Shown here: positions 23,112 to 33,760 of the stretch, piece after piece | How the letters are laid out: the number at the start of each line of letters is the position of its first letter | Position numbering within the stretch: position 1 is the first letter of the stretch | Assembly (NCBI GenBank): GCA_024500155.1 | Contig: CM044869.1 | Span: 54,577,898-54,641,897, forward strand | Length of the DNA: 64,000 nt | Reading direction: 5' to 3' | DNA from: Chenopodium formosanum | Lineage: Eukaryota; Streptophyta; Magnoliopsida; Caryophyllales; Amaranthaceae | Made by a program: the position numbers and the translations under genes | Notes under the pieces: model-generated | Told to the model about the DNA's origin: nothing | The model's input: the letters and a program-made list of their open reading frames with translations, nothing else | Databases searched by the model: none

Positions 23112-26100
23112 ATGGATGAAACTCAGGTAATCTTACTCTTATGTTCCCTCAATTTCTCCGAATAAAATTCCTTTTTTTAAAAAAAAAAAATTCATCAACC
23201 ACTTTTATAAACAGTGTATTCAGTTCTTCCAACTACCTTTTTTTTTTTTTTTTTTCTTTTTGGATTTTGGGAGAATTTGGTAATTTTGTAGATTAATTCA
23301 ATGGATTTAAGAAATGGGTATTGATTAATTTTCAAAATAAGTTTGAAAATTTTGTGGGTTTTATTTTAAATTTGTTTGATTAATTTTGTAGAAAATGACG
23401 GCGTTGAAGAAGGCATATGCGGAGATAATACTGAATACGGCGAAGGAAGCGGCGGCGAGGATAATGGCATCAGAGAGAAAATCACAACAATTTCATCACG
23501 ATCTTACTTGTACTAAAGAGGAAGCTCTTCGTCTTTTACTCCGTCAAAAACAAACTATGGATGCTAAAGTAATGTGTTGTGATTCTTGCTCTTTCTTCGG
23601 GTTTTCGGATGTTTCGATTCTTCATTGGATATGTTATTGTTTCAAATCTTAGGTTATGTGCGTTTTCATTTTTGGTTGATAGTGTTAAATTTAGGGTCTT
23701 GAGTTTGTATTGATGGAAATGAAGTTGTGTGTCAATTGGGAATTCAAATAAGGGATAGTGGAATAAGTGGATTGTGAGTTTTTAGTAGGTATTGAGATCG
23801 TGTTATGATTGGAGAGGCGAGGCAGGGTTTCGGGTTGGATGTTCTGTTTATGATGTTTTGTTGGCAATTTTGGGATCATTCTGAAATCTGATGCATTGTT
23901 GATGTTCTGCTAGCAGCTGGCCTGTTGGTGTTAATTTCTGCTTTGGTTTCGAGGATACTATTGAAGATCACATTACACCGTGTGTATGTGTGATCCTCGG
24001 GGTTGTTTTTTGTTTCATTGTACTTGTGAAGTGTGGTCAGTTTTGTAATGTGCTTCTGTTTATTGTAATGGGAGGTGATTTTCTTCTGTGTTTGTTTCGA
24101 GAAAAGCTTTGAATGTGAATGTTAATTGCCTGTTAATCATGTTTGATAACAGCTTCAACTGTTTATCAGTGAAAGATTTGTATTTCTAATCATTGCATTT
24201 ATTCATTTTTTTAGTTGAAAGATTATACTTCCTGTTATGTCATGTTTATCTCAACGAGTATGCTATAATTTTTTTAGTATGAAGTCTAAATATTGTGGCT
24301 TTGGTTATGTCAAAGTTTAATAGTGGGTCACATCCAACTATGATGTATAATCCCAATTATGCTAATCACGATTCTATTGAGTTTTATCTTACAATCTATA
24401 TAGTTACAAGCTCTCTTACATCATTGCAAGTGCTTGACTGTTACCAAGCAAGTGATCAACGCGAAGATTTTCCATTTTAATCTTCATTTCTTCTGCTAGC
24501 TCTCAAAACATTTTACATGTTATGTGTATTGATCATGTGATTTCAACTTGTATAATGATTTCTACATCTTGAAATGAAGTTACTATATCTTTGATATTAT
24601 AAAGGGGTTATGCATGTGTATGGGAAACTTGATTGATTGCCTTTGCTTTATCGTCAGATAAACGAAGCAGAGATGAAATCCTTAAACCAACAAAGAAGAA
24701 TAGAAGAGCTAGAAGCTCAGCTCCAAGAAGCTGAGGATATAGTGAGTAATCTTAGAGTAGAGCTGAATGAGGCGCATATCAAGTTGGAGGAAGTGGAAAA
24801 TAACCAAACAAAGAATTCACCAAATACAACCGAAAGGGCTCACAGTGAAGAAGGAACCGAACAGCCTGAGAATGGGCTATCTGAAGCTGTCTCAGTTGCG
24901 CAAACTAATTTGTTGGACACATCAGCAAATGGGCATTACGTTTCAAAAAATTCTTTAGAGGAATTTGGTTATTCTGGTGATCCGGTTGTTCCTTCAATAA
25001 TTATGAGAAGCAAAAAACCTGAGCAATATAGAAACGGCTGCACGCAAAGAATACGTGCGTATGAAGGGAGTCTTATAAATGGCCATTTTTCTCTGTCTGG
25101 AGAGTCGGATGATTTGAAAAATGAGAAAGCTACAAGCGAAGATAAAGAAAGTGAAGGGATGTACATGTCTCCTGTAGTTGCTGGTACTACATTTTCTTCA
25201 GGGAAGGAACCTTTTGACAATCAAGAAGTAAAACATGTGGACAGAGGTATTAGCTTTGTACAAGAACTAAAATCACGCTGTCGTGGAAGAAAAAGAGCTG
25301 TTAGACACAGAAGAAGAAATGCTTCCACACTTAACACTATTCCTCATTTGGCCAATGAAACCCTTTCCAGTCTTTCAAACTCACAACCTTGCTTAGCCAG
25401 TTTTCATGACATGCATGATACTAGTGATGAACATAAGGAAACACTCCCACACTCACCGTCAATATTGCAATCAAGTGTTTCCGAGATGGGAGTATTATCA
25501 GAACAGGTAGCAACTGCCCGAGGTGATGAAACTGAGGTTCATGCAGCTGTGGCAAATGAAGATACAGATGTAGCTAGTAGTTTGAATTTGATTAAGCAGC
25601 AAAGTGGTTCTGGTGATTGCATAAATGTTTCGAGTTCAAAACAAGATCTTAAAAGTAGTAGCATGCTACAAGCATTAAAACCACGCTGTCATGGCAGAAA
25701 AAGAGCTGTTAGATGCAGCAGGAGGAGAGATCTTTCTGCATTTAGCGTTGTTCCTCTTATAGCCAACGAAACACTTTCCAATCTTTCAAACTCTCAACCA
25801 TGCTTAAATAATTCCCATGACTTGCATGAAACTAATGATGGATCTGATGATATAGATAAGGATACACTCCCAAACTCATCTTCAATATTACAGTCTAGTG
25901 TTTCCAAGATATCAGAACATGTACCAATTACCCGAGGTGATGATACTGAGGTTTGCGTAGATGTGGTGGCTGAAGATACAGATGTAGCTGCTAGTTTGAA
26001 TTTGATTAAGCAGCAAAGTGGTTCTGGGGATTGCTTAAATATTTCGAGTTCAAAAAAAGATCTTGAGATGAGTAACTCTTCTTCAGTAAACCTCAATTCT

Positions 26101-29100
26101 ACACTGCTGGAAGCTGGTAATGTTTTCTCTAGTCCACCACCAAAAGATAGGGTTCTTAAGTATACTTTCCAGAGAAAACGGAAGAAGGAGTCCGTAAGTG
26201 GTGATGATAGTAGTTTGCATCAGGAGAGTCCTTTGAAAAGAATTGCTGTAAAGAAGCAAGATGGCGATCTTGAGCCCCCAAACTCTAGTGCCGCGTCTGA
26301 ATCATCACGAGATAGTCGAAGGATGGCACAAGTGGCACGCCAGGTTGGTATTCGTCTCTCAAATTTATGAAGTTCTATTTTCCATGATTTGGCAAGCTTA
26401 ATATTTGGAATTACTTTTGATTTTGCTTTCACTGAACTCCATTAAATTCTAGTTGATCTTGTGGACTGGCTGGTTTAGTGCTTATATGTGACAGTGACTG
26501 CATCATTGTAGCTACCTTTTCAAATAATAATAATAAATAAACAAAGAAAAGAGGCGTGCTAAGCTATAACAATGAGCCCAAAGTTACCATGAATTATGTG
26601 TTGAGGTTTGAGTGATGTCAAATGTTAACGAAGTTGGTTTCCTCTGATGATGTCCATTTTTTGCCTAAGGTATTCGTTTAGTGGAGGATATGATCTCTTA
26701 GGCCTGTCTTTGGTTATAGAATAGATGCACATACATGGAGGAAACAAAAATACTATCTGCAGTGCTGCTGCTTATTCATTTCATGTATCTTAATTTGTTA
26801 GTCATCCTGCATTTTGTAGAGAGAGAATTTCTTTTTTTTTTTTTTTCAGGTTTCTGGGAGATTAATCTTCTGATTACATGAGGTTGTTGCTCATCCTTTA
26901 TTGCATTTGACATAATTCAGATTTAAGAAGTTAAGTCTTTGGATGCGCTTTATTGTCAAACTGGAAGTTTTTGCATGATAGATGCATACATGCAGAACTG
27001 CACTTGCTCTCAATGGAATTAAGAGAGACAAAGTTGTGTTTATATATGGAGTTTTCATGAGTATGCTGCAGAACAATGGAAGATGGAAGAGCTGCCCCAA
27101 TCCAACTGTGTGTATATCTTAATGACCAATCCTCGAGCTTATTATATGCTCCAGTTGGGGTAGCTTGAACAATTTTAAGTTATTTGTATGTTTTTGGTGT
27201 GTTTTCTGATTAGAGATTGTTGAAATATATCCTACCGAATAACACATGTAAGTGTCCCGCTTTGGGAAAAGAAGAGAGAGTTAAAACGTTTTATAAAGCT
27301 GAGGGGTTACTCCTCCTATTGCCATATGGTTTTGGGATGGAACTTCCTTTGGCCTTCTGAAGTGGACTCTCTCTCTCTTGATTTGCGGGTGCGGCCCAGA
27401 CCCGTATTTAACAGATTTTTTTGCACTATGGCTTATCTCTATTGCTTGGTTGGATAGGAATTTAAAACGGGAGCCGATGGTATAAGAGGGACGGACAGGG
27501 AGGTTAAAAAAAGTACAGAAATATGTGATGCAATATTTGGTATGGGATGATTATGTGGGAAGGGGAGGGGTTAAGAGATTAGGGTTAACTTTTCATTGTT
27601 TGGAGGTTTGGAAAGATTGTAAAAGGCAGTGAGAAGGGGACACTTGTGATTCCTATACTCAATTGAGCTGTAAGTTAGCCAGATTAAACTTCCTTTGTTG
27701 AATTCAGAGTGATACATAAACCTTAGTACTTTTTTTTATGAGCTTTCAAGATTAATAGGAGTGATTTAGGAGAATTAAGAACCAATACATTCTTTCAGGA
27801 TCAATTGAGCAGATTGTCTTATTGGTGATTACTTTGGGTTAGATCCACGTGACCTTTGCCCAACCCATTTGTTATTCATACCATGGAAAATATACCCCTT
27901 CTCTCTCTCCTCCTCCTCATCCCCATAAATCGTTCTACCGAGCACGTATTCAGTGAGTTTGCTGTTTGGATATACTGTTTAGCATGGTGCATTCGATTAT
28001 AAAATTTGCTGCTTGTGGACAAAAGAATTAAATTTGCTTGCAGAATAAAACAAATTATTAAGGAGAAAAATTAATGGATCAGCTTGAAGATGCATTTCTA
28101 ATGGTCATTCTCCATTAGTGATTTTGTATTGCGTACAAAGTTAGTCTGCACTCGAGAGTGAGGACTTGAGTGTTTAGATCCAATATCATTGGATGGCTAC
28201 ATTAGCTGAAAATATTCAAACACTCTTGTCTAGGGGCAAACTATGTGATAATTGTGGCTGTCTCTGTACTCACGTAACTGTGTATGCATTCTTAGGATTT
28301 CTTGCTAATCATGATTGCTGAATCCTTGGAATGTATTTTATTATAATCTCTAGGTAACTGGTGGGTGGTATGCGTTTGAGCTTCTAGTCTGTGTGGCTGA
28401 TCAATACTATCTTATTGTATTTTATTTGGACTCTTGGAAATTCTTATCTTGATGTGCATACGTATGTGTCAGATAGATCATCTCATTTATGGATGCAAGT
28501 AGAAGTTTGTCTGGCACTGCTTTTCATTCAGCTCATTTAGGAGGAGCATTCTTTGATGAAGTAGCTGTAATGTTTGTGTCAAACACGTGGTAGTTTCCAT
28601 TTGGGGACCATGGCATACATTCTTGTTAGATTTGAGGTACTATTTGATTTGAATTATTTCACCAAAGAATCATGAACTTGGGAAAAATAGCATTAATATA
28701 TATATCATGATACCTACATGAAATTCAACCTAAAGGAAGAGCGGTAACCATATTGATAATATTAATAAGAAAACCTAATGTTCTAATGCTCTTCCTAAAT
28801 AGTATCAGTACTCTTGGTAGCTCTAATGTTCAAGCAGTATATTAATGCTTTTATGCTCGACTAGTGAAGGGAAATGGTAGTAGGGAGAACATCCTCCAGA
28901 GTTAGTTACAAGAGGGGTAATCTAGTAATTGTATGAGAAGCTAATTAGAATGTTGGAGTAGAGAGCAAGTCAGGCAATTGCGAGGGAATTATAGTGGATA
29001 GGCTGCATATTGCGGGGCGTTGAGAAAAGTTGAGAGAAAAATAGTTACTTGGGAGAGCACCAACCTCTCGAATGTTGGCTATGTTTAATGGGTGACTTCC

Positions 29101-30247
29101 ACCTTGATTATCATTAATACAATCATGTCGTACTAGTTTCCCCTAATCTGATATTTAACATTCTTAATTCCTCAGAATTTTCTGTTTAGTAAGAATAGCT
29201 AAGGATCATCCTCATTATTAGCATACATATGGTGCTGAACTGCTCATGTATAATTTCATTGGGGTTTTATTTATATCTAATTTAGTCATGACAGTGACAT
29301 TCTTTTTCTCGAGATTCATTATGAAGGATTTCCCTTAATAAAAAAATTGAAACTATGATATTGTTCATATTTACGAATATAGCTGGTGTTCATATTACTG
29401 CATTTGATGAGAAAAAAAAATGTTATGCCTTCCCACATACATCCTGTTGTAACAAAGCCAAAGCTTTAGACATAGCTACTGTAATTTTGCTTCTATGTCT
29501 ATATCCTGTCTATTGGCTAAGGCATCTACCTAAAGAATTTTAATTTGGAAGAGTTGTATGTAAAATTCTGAATTTGAGTTTGTTTTGTATTGATTGTTTC
29601 GATGTTCAATTTGGAAGTTGTGGCTTGTTCTCCTTGGCCAATTGCAAATGTAACTGCTGTGTTGTTTGATTGACCTGGGCCTATAAGGCTATAATATGTT
29701 TAGGGCTCTGAATATTGGAGGGATCTCCAACCAAACTTCCTTGCAACCGTTGCTCGAAAATTATCTAGTCCGTTGTTGGAATGTTTTGTAGACTGTAATC
29801 CTTTCCATATAGGTGATACAGAAGAAATCAATTATGGAATATTACCTTCATCAAGATATAATACTCGTAGATAGCTCTACGCCAGATAGTGAAAACTTGT
29901 GAAAAGAGGGAATGTCTTAATAGGAAGGTTATGCAACTGGTATGCTTTCATAGTTTCATACCACAATAATTCGATGCAACAGCTTTTTTGATAGTAATTC
30001 CTCAAAATACATTGCTTAAAGTACATTTATACATTTTTTTTTTTTCAATATACTTGGATTTTGTTACGAAAAGTAATATTTTAACCCTACGTGCAGCACT
30101 TGTTTATACTGGTTGCTTTTAGTGAATTTTATTCATGTTTGTGGTTAAAAATCCACGGTTACCACTTTTATCCTGTCGATATAATAACGGTGTTCTCTCT
30201 TCTATTTGCAGCTCATATCACTGTCTGAGAAGAAGTGGTGGAAGTAG
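23112..30247 (+). CDS. Uncharacterised plant coiled-coil protein with internal duplication
   Basis: Four exons: 23112-23126 (5 codons), 23392-23568, 24658-26343 and 30212-30247 (11 codons plus stop). The junctions are GT-AG and the product is 637 residues. The N-terminal part (about residues 6-64) is an Ala/Lys-rich helix (ALKKAYAEIILNTAKEAAAR). It continues into a Glu-rich coiled coil in exon 3 (QQRRIEELEAQLQEAEDIV). The rest is Ser/Thr-rich and probably disordered, with two basic patches RCRGRKRAVR and RCHGRKRAVR. The end is VARQLISLSEKKWWK. I recognise the helix-plus-tail layout as a plant-specific family, sometimes annotated as RNase P p38-related, but cannot support a function; basic patches suggest nuclear location. 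About 136 codons are duplicated in tandem (separate entry). The last intron is 3.9 kb. Confidence 0.8.
25274..26080 (+). repeat. Tandem duplication of about 408 bp inside coding exon 3
   Basis: Unit 1 begins at the RCRGRKRAV codons (25274) and unit 2 at RCHGRKRAV (25682), an offset of exactly 408 bases (136 codons). Matching landmarks in order are ANETLS-LSNSQPCL, LPHS/LPNS-SILQSSVS, TARGDETEV/TRGDDTEV, EDTDVA-SLNLIKQQSGSGDC and SSSK-DL. The shift is in frame. The similarity remains high enough to see by eye, so the duplication is fairly recent within this lineage. Confidence 0.85.
27218..27413 (+). mobile_element. Short LTR-like fragment in the last intron
   Basis: The block starts TGTTGAAATA and ends TATTTAACA, near-inverse ends of the TG...CA type. 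It contains CCTATTGCCATATGGTTTTG, a string shared with a second fragment at about 52.52 kb. The flanking pentamers (GAGAT, GATTT) do not match, so a complete solo LTR is not proven. Confidence 0.45.
28780..29160 (+). mobile_element. Possible LTR fragment in the last intron
   Basis: The texture resembles a Copia-type LTR tail: purine-rich text, then GAGAGCACCAACCTCTCG, CTTCCACCTTGATTATCATT and a terminal TTTAACA. No target duplication was found. Boundaries are uncertain. Confidence 0.25.
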
Positions 30248-30444
30248 TTAACAAGTTCGTTGCTTGCTTAGTTACTGAAACCAAAGCCTAAGGTTACGTG
30301 AATTTAGATGGAACAACCTTTCAACGTCATTGTTGATATGAAATTAGCACCTGATTTAACAACCACAGCAGCTGCTGCTTCTATAGAGAGGGATGGAGGG
30401 AGCTGTAAATCAGCTCAAATTAATTAAGTTTCCGGCGTCCATTC

Positions 30445-30450
30445 AATAAA
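30445..30450 (+). terminator. Candidate poly(A) signal AATAAA
   Basis: A canonical AATAAA lies 198 bases after the stop codon of the coiled-coil gene, in a T-rich context. Confidence 0.5.
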
Positions 30451-30624
30451 GTAATGTTCTTATTTGTTATAGTAATTTTTCAAACATCTTTGGTTAATAC
30501 AAAGATGAATCGTTGTCACTTGATTACGTTGAATGTTCTTTACAATTAAGAAGTAATTAATAATATATATATAGTCATTGATTTTACTACTACTCTATAT
30601 AAGATTTGGAGTACAATATTTGAG

Positions 30625-31268
30625 TATGGGCTTGTTTGGTAAATGTTTTTTTATTGGCTTTGTTTGGCAAATGGCTGTTGGCGGTTGGATGTTGGTTGGT
30701 TCACTTGGCTTGTTTGACCAGATGGAATGTTTGGGTGTTTATAATAGCTTTTGAAATTGGCTGTTTAAGCTAGCTATTTATAAAAGTGTTTGGTAAATTA
30801 ATTGTTGGTTGTTGGTTGTTTGGGCCAATAAGCCAAAAGCCAACAAAAAAAAGCTACTCAAAATAGCTTTTTTATTTTGGCTTAAAAGCCACCTTTTTCG
30901 CTGACTAAAAAGCTAATTACCAAATACATTTTTTGGCTGTTTGACCGCATAAAAAAGCCAAAAGCTAACCAAAAAGCCATCAAAAAGCCATTTACCAAAC
31001 ATAGTCATTGGCTTTTTGATTGAATTTTGGCTTTTAGCTTTTTCATTTGATCAAATATCCAAAATTTGTGTTTGGTAAATGTTTAGCTGGCTTTTAAGCC
31101 AAAATGAAAAAGCTACTCTTTTGGCTACCTAAGTTACTAATAACAGCCAATTTTACCAAACATGTTTTTAGACTAATAAAAAGTCAAACAGCCAATAAAA
31201 AAGCCAATACAAACAGTCAGTCAAATCAGCCGACAGCCAGCAACCAATTGCCAAACAAGAAAGCCTAT
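30625..31268. mobile_element. Foldback MITE with GGCTTGTTTGG ends
   Basis: The element proper is about 30628-31265. The left end is GGGCTTGTTTGGTAAATG; the right end is the inverse of CAATTGCCAAACAAGAAAGCC. TAT flanks both sides. Most of the interior is inverted repeats of TTGGCTTTT/AAAAGCCAA and CCAAACA/TGTTTGG words, so the whole element can fold on itself. A 95-codon frame inside is a by-product. Confidence 0.65.
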
Positions 31269-31504
31269 TTCTTCTATGAACTTAATTACCTTGTCAGGTT
31301 ATCTAGAGCTCTTTCAAGTTGTTTTGCTACCGTTGTAACCTCGACAAATTTATTTATTGCTCAGAGCTTTCATTCTTTAATTGAAACATAAAACTTGTTT
31401 CATTTTTTTGGTCACGAATTAATATGTGGATATAGTACGCGATACCAGTTAGCATTGTCCAAAAAAATAACCTACATTTTCAAAATTAGTGAGTTGTGAC
31501 TAAC

Positions 31505-31582
31505 CTTTCAAATATGTTCTTATAAAGGAGATATTTGTCAAATCTTTCAAATATGTTCTTATAAAGGAGATATTTGTCAAAT
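31505..31582. repeat. Perfect 39-bp tandem duplication
   Basis: Two consecutive identical 39-base units start at 31505 and 31544, each beginning CTTTCAAATATGTTC and ending TTGTCAAAT. Exact identity implies a recent duplication. Confidence 0.95.
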
Positions 31583-31834
31583 TATGTTATACCCTTAAAT
31601 ATAAGATGTTTGTGTAATATGATAGTTAACTTTATTTTTCTACTCTACTACATTAATCATTATATACAAAAAAAAAAAAAGGTTGAAATTGTCGGAAACA
31701 ATCATTTTACGGATATTAATTGAATTCCTTTGTTAGTTGGATTGTAAAAAAATTCTTGTGCAAAATGTATACGTACATATAGATGGCTAAAAAAAAAATT
31801 TATAATTTTTTTTTTAAGATAAAAGCAAGTAAAA

Positions 31835-31838
<4 letters not shown>

Positions 31839-31897
<59 letters not shown>
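31839..31897. repeat. (TA)n microsatellite, about 59 bp
   Basis: An uninterrupted TA dinucleotide tract in intergenic DNA. Confidence 0.98.
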
Positions 31898-31901
<4 letters not shown>

Positions 31902-32733
31902 CATGAATATGAATCTTGTTTAAAAGCATTTTTCTAATAAAATCCAATAAAAATTATATGGAGTAACTACCATGGTGCATGGATGATCCAGCAATTGTTT
32001 TAAAGCATGTGCATGATCTCTAATATAGGGGATTAACTAATAGTGTCTAGATTAATTAGTGTCATAATCATTATTTACATGGTCGTACTATTAGAAACTT
32101 GTCAAATATTATAGTATTGCTATTGCATGATGCGAGAACGATAATTCAATTTCATGACTATTGCATCAATGCATGTAATAGCGATTAGCAAAGATTGGAG
32201 ATCAAGATTTCATACAAGTTGAATTTTCCCCTTGTTTTCCTTAACTTTGAAATTCAAATCTCTTATTGGACCTAAACTTATTGCATTTAGCGCGTACACA
32301 CTTTCCATTTTTCATACACACGGGAATATATGGTATAAGAGATTATTGCAAAAAATTATGAATTAAACGAACATCATATCAAAATACCAAACTTGAATTA
32401 TTCCATTCGAAAATATTTATTACCTACACTCTTGACTACAAAGATAAACTTGACCTTATTACATCATGGACTCATGGTAAGCTAAATAATTGTCCAAAGA
32501 AATCACACAAACAAAGTTTGCTTTAATCAATAAAGCTTCAATCAATTAAACTCAAGAAAACATAATACTACGTACCAATAGATCTACAAACCACTAAACA
32601 TGGATGATTATCATCAAAATGATCAAGAACTTGAATAAACTTGGAAATAATCTTGTAATTGTTTGATTTCCATACCTAAAATAATAATAATTCTCATCAT
32701 AATTTCTTAGCTAGCTTAGATGAACCGCTTGAA
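31898..32733. other. Intergenic DNA, 3' side of the small orphan gene
   Basis: AT-rich, with no other gene seen. The segment nearest 32734 probably includes the 3' UTR of the minus-strand small ORF. Confidence 0.5.
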
Positions 32734-33003
32734 TCACGTACAATAATGAGGAGCAAATCTTCCATGAGATTCTTGACCACTTCGATTATCTTTAAATCTT
32801 GGTTTATAGCCCTTGGAGGCGGCGAGTTCACGACAACTATGCTCAGCGACACTACAAATATCGTAGTAAAGAAGACCTAAACACTCAGCCATGGAGAGGT
32901 TGTAAGGTTCGACGTGAGCGTGATCATTAGCGTCCCTGTAATACTTATCGAAGTCAGCGTCAAAGAAATAATGAGGGATACCCGCCATTGTTGTGTTCTT
33001 CAT
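32734..33003 (-). CDS. Small orphan protein, 84-89 residues, unknown function
   Basis: An intronless frame on the minus strand. Two in-frame starts exist: ATG at 33003 (weak context, T at -3) and ATG at 32988 (A at -3, G at +4). The second, giving 84 residues, is the likelier start. The protein is hydrophilic and Tyr/His-rich, with a middle segment MAECLGLLYYDICSVAEHS and a basic C-terminal tail. It has no signal peptide or membrane segment. A TATAAATA box lies 124 bases upstream of the first ATG, which supports expression. I do not recognise the family. Codon use is ordinary, and the frame is intact in AT-rich DNA where chance ORFs of this length with such composition are rare. Confidence 0.6.
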   Translation of the reverse strand: MKNTTMAGIPHYFFDADFDKYYRDANDHAHVEPYNLSMAECLGLLYYDICSVAEHSCRELAASKGYKPRFKDNRSGQESHGRFAPHYCT

Positions 33004-33126
33004 CTACTTGTGTTTTATGTGAAATGACTTAATTAAGGAGGAAAGAAATGAAATGAAGAAGATTACTAGCTAATAGGAATTTTAATATATGAACATTTGG
33101 TTATTATAATTATATTATTGCATGGG

Positions 33127-33134
33127 TATTTATA
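33127..33134 (-). promoter_or_regulatory. TATA box of the small orphan gene
   Basis: TATAAATA on the minus strand, 124-131 bases upstream of the first ATG at 33003. This spacing allows a leader of about 90 bases. Confidence 0.6.
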
Positions 33135-33760
33135 ATATAGATAGATGGATAGGGTTACTTTATTAGGTCAACTTACGGCTACAATGGTCTAGGTTTAGGA
33201 AGGCAAAGAATATCTTGTTTGATTTAGGGATTAATTAGGCCTTTCTTATATTCACTAATTGGTTAATTAATTAAATATTAGTATTTGATAATAAGAAATC
33301 AGATTGTGATGTAGTCACTAATAAATCCTATATGATTTTATTAAGATAAATCAACAAAGATAGTGAAAGTCAAATATGTTGTTATATAGTCTATAAGTCA
33401 ATTGAGTGCATCTAATTATTTTCTTAAAACGATCATTAATTCATCAAAAGAGAGTCGTTTGCGTTATTAATAGCATTTATTTGGTATACGGTGAAATTCA
33501 CCTTTATCACAATTGGGGTAATATGCAATCGCGTATTATAGATTTATAGTAAGCGTTTAAAGATAGAGTTCCAAAACTATTACATAGCACTCGTATTATA
33601 ATAGAGTTAAAAAAACAATTTCTATTATATACACGAGGATACGTCATAGACTCATGGCGACACCGGGACACGGCCCATGTTTACTTGACCAAAATGAAAA
33701 CAAAACAAAACAAAATCAAGAAAGGTTCTTGTGAAAATAAAGAAGAGATTTTAGAGAGAA
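33135..33760. other. Divergent intergenic region
   Basis: Separates the minus-strand small ORF from the plus-strand membrane-protein gene. A GGCCCAT word at about 33673 resembles a site II element common in promoters of housekeeping plant genes. Nothing else is recognised. Confidence 0.45.

Noticed and set aside
24637..24657. Extension of exon 3 of the coiled-coil gene upstream as its own start
   Set aside because: The upstream codons belong to the intron; a TCGTCAG acceptor at 24657 and continuity with exon 2 explain the frame.
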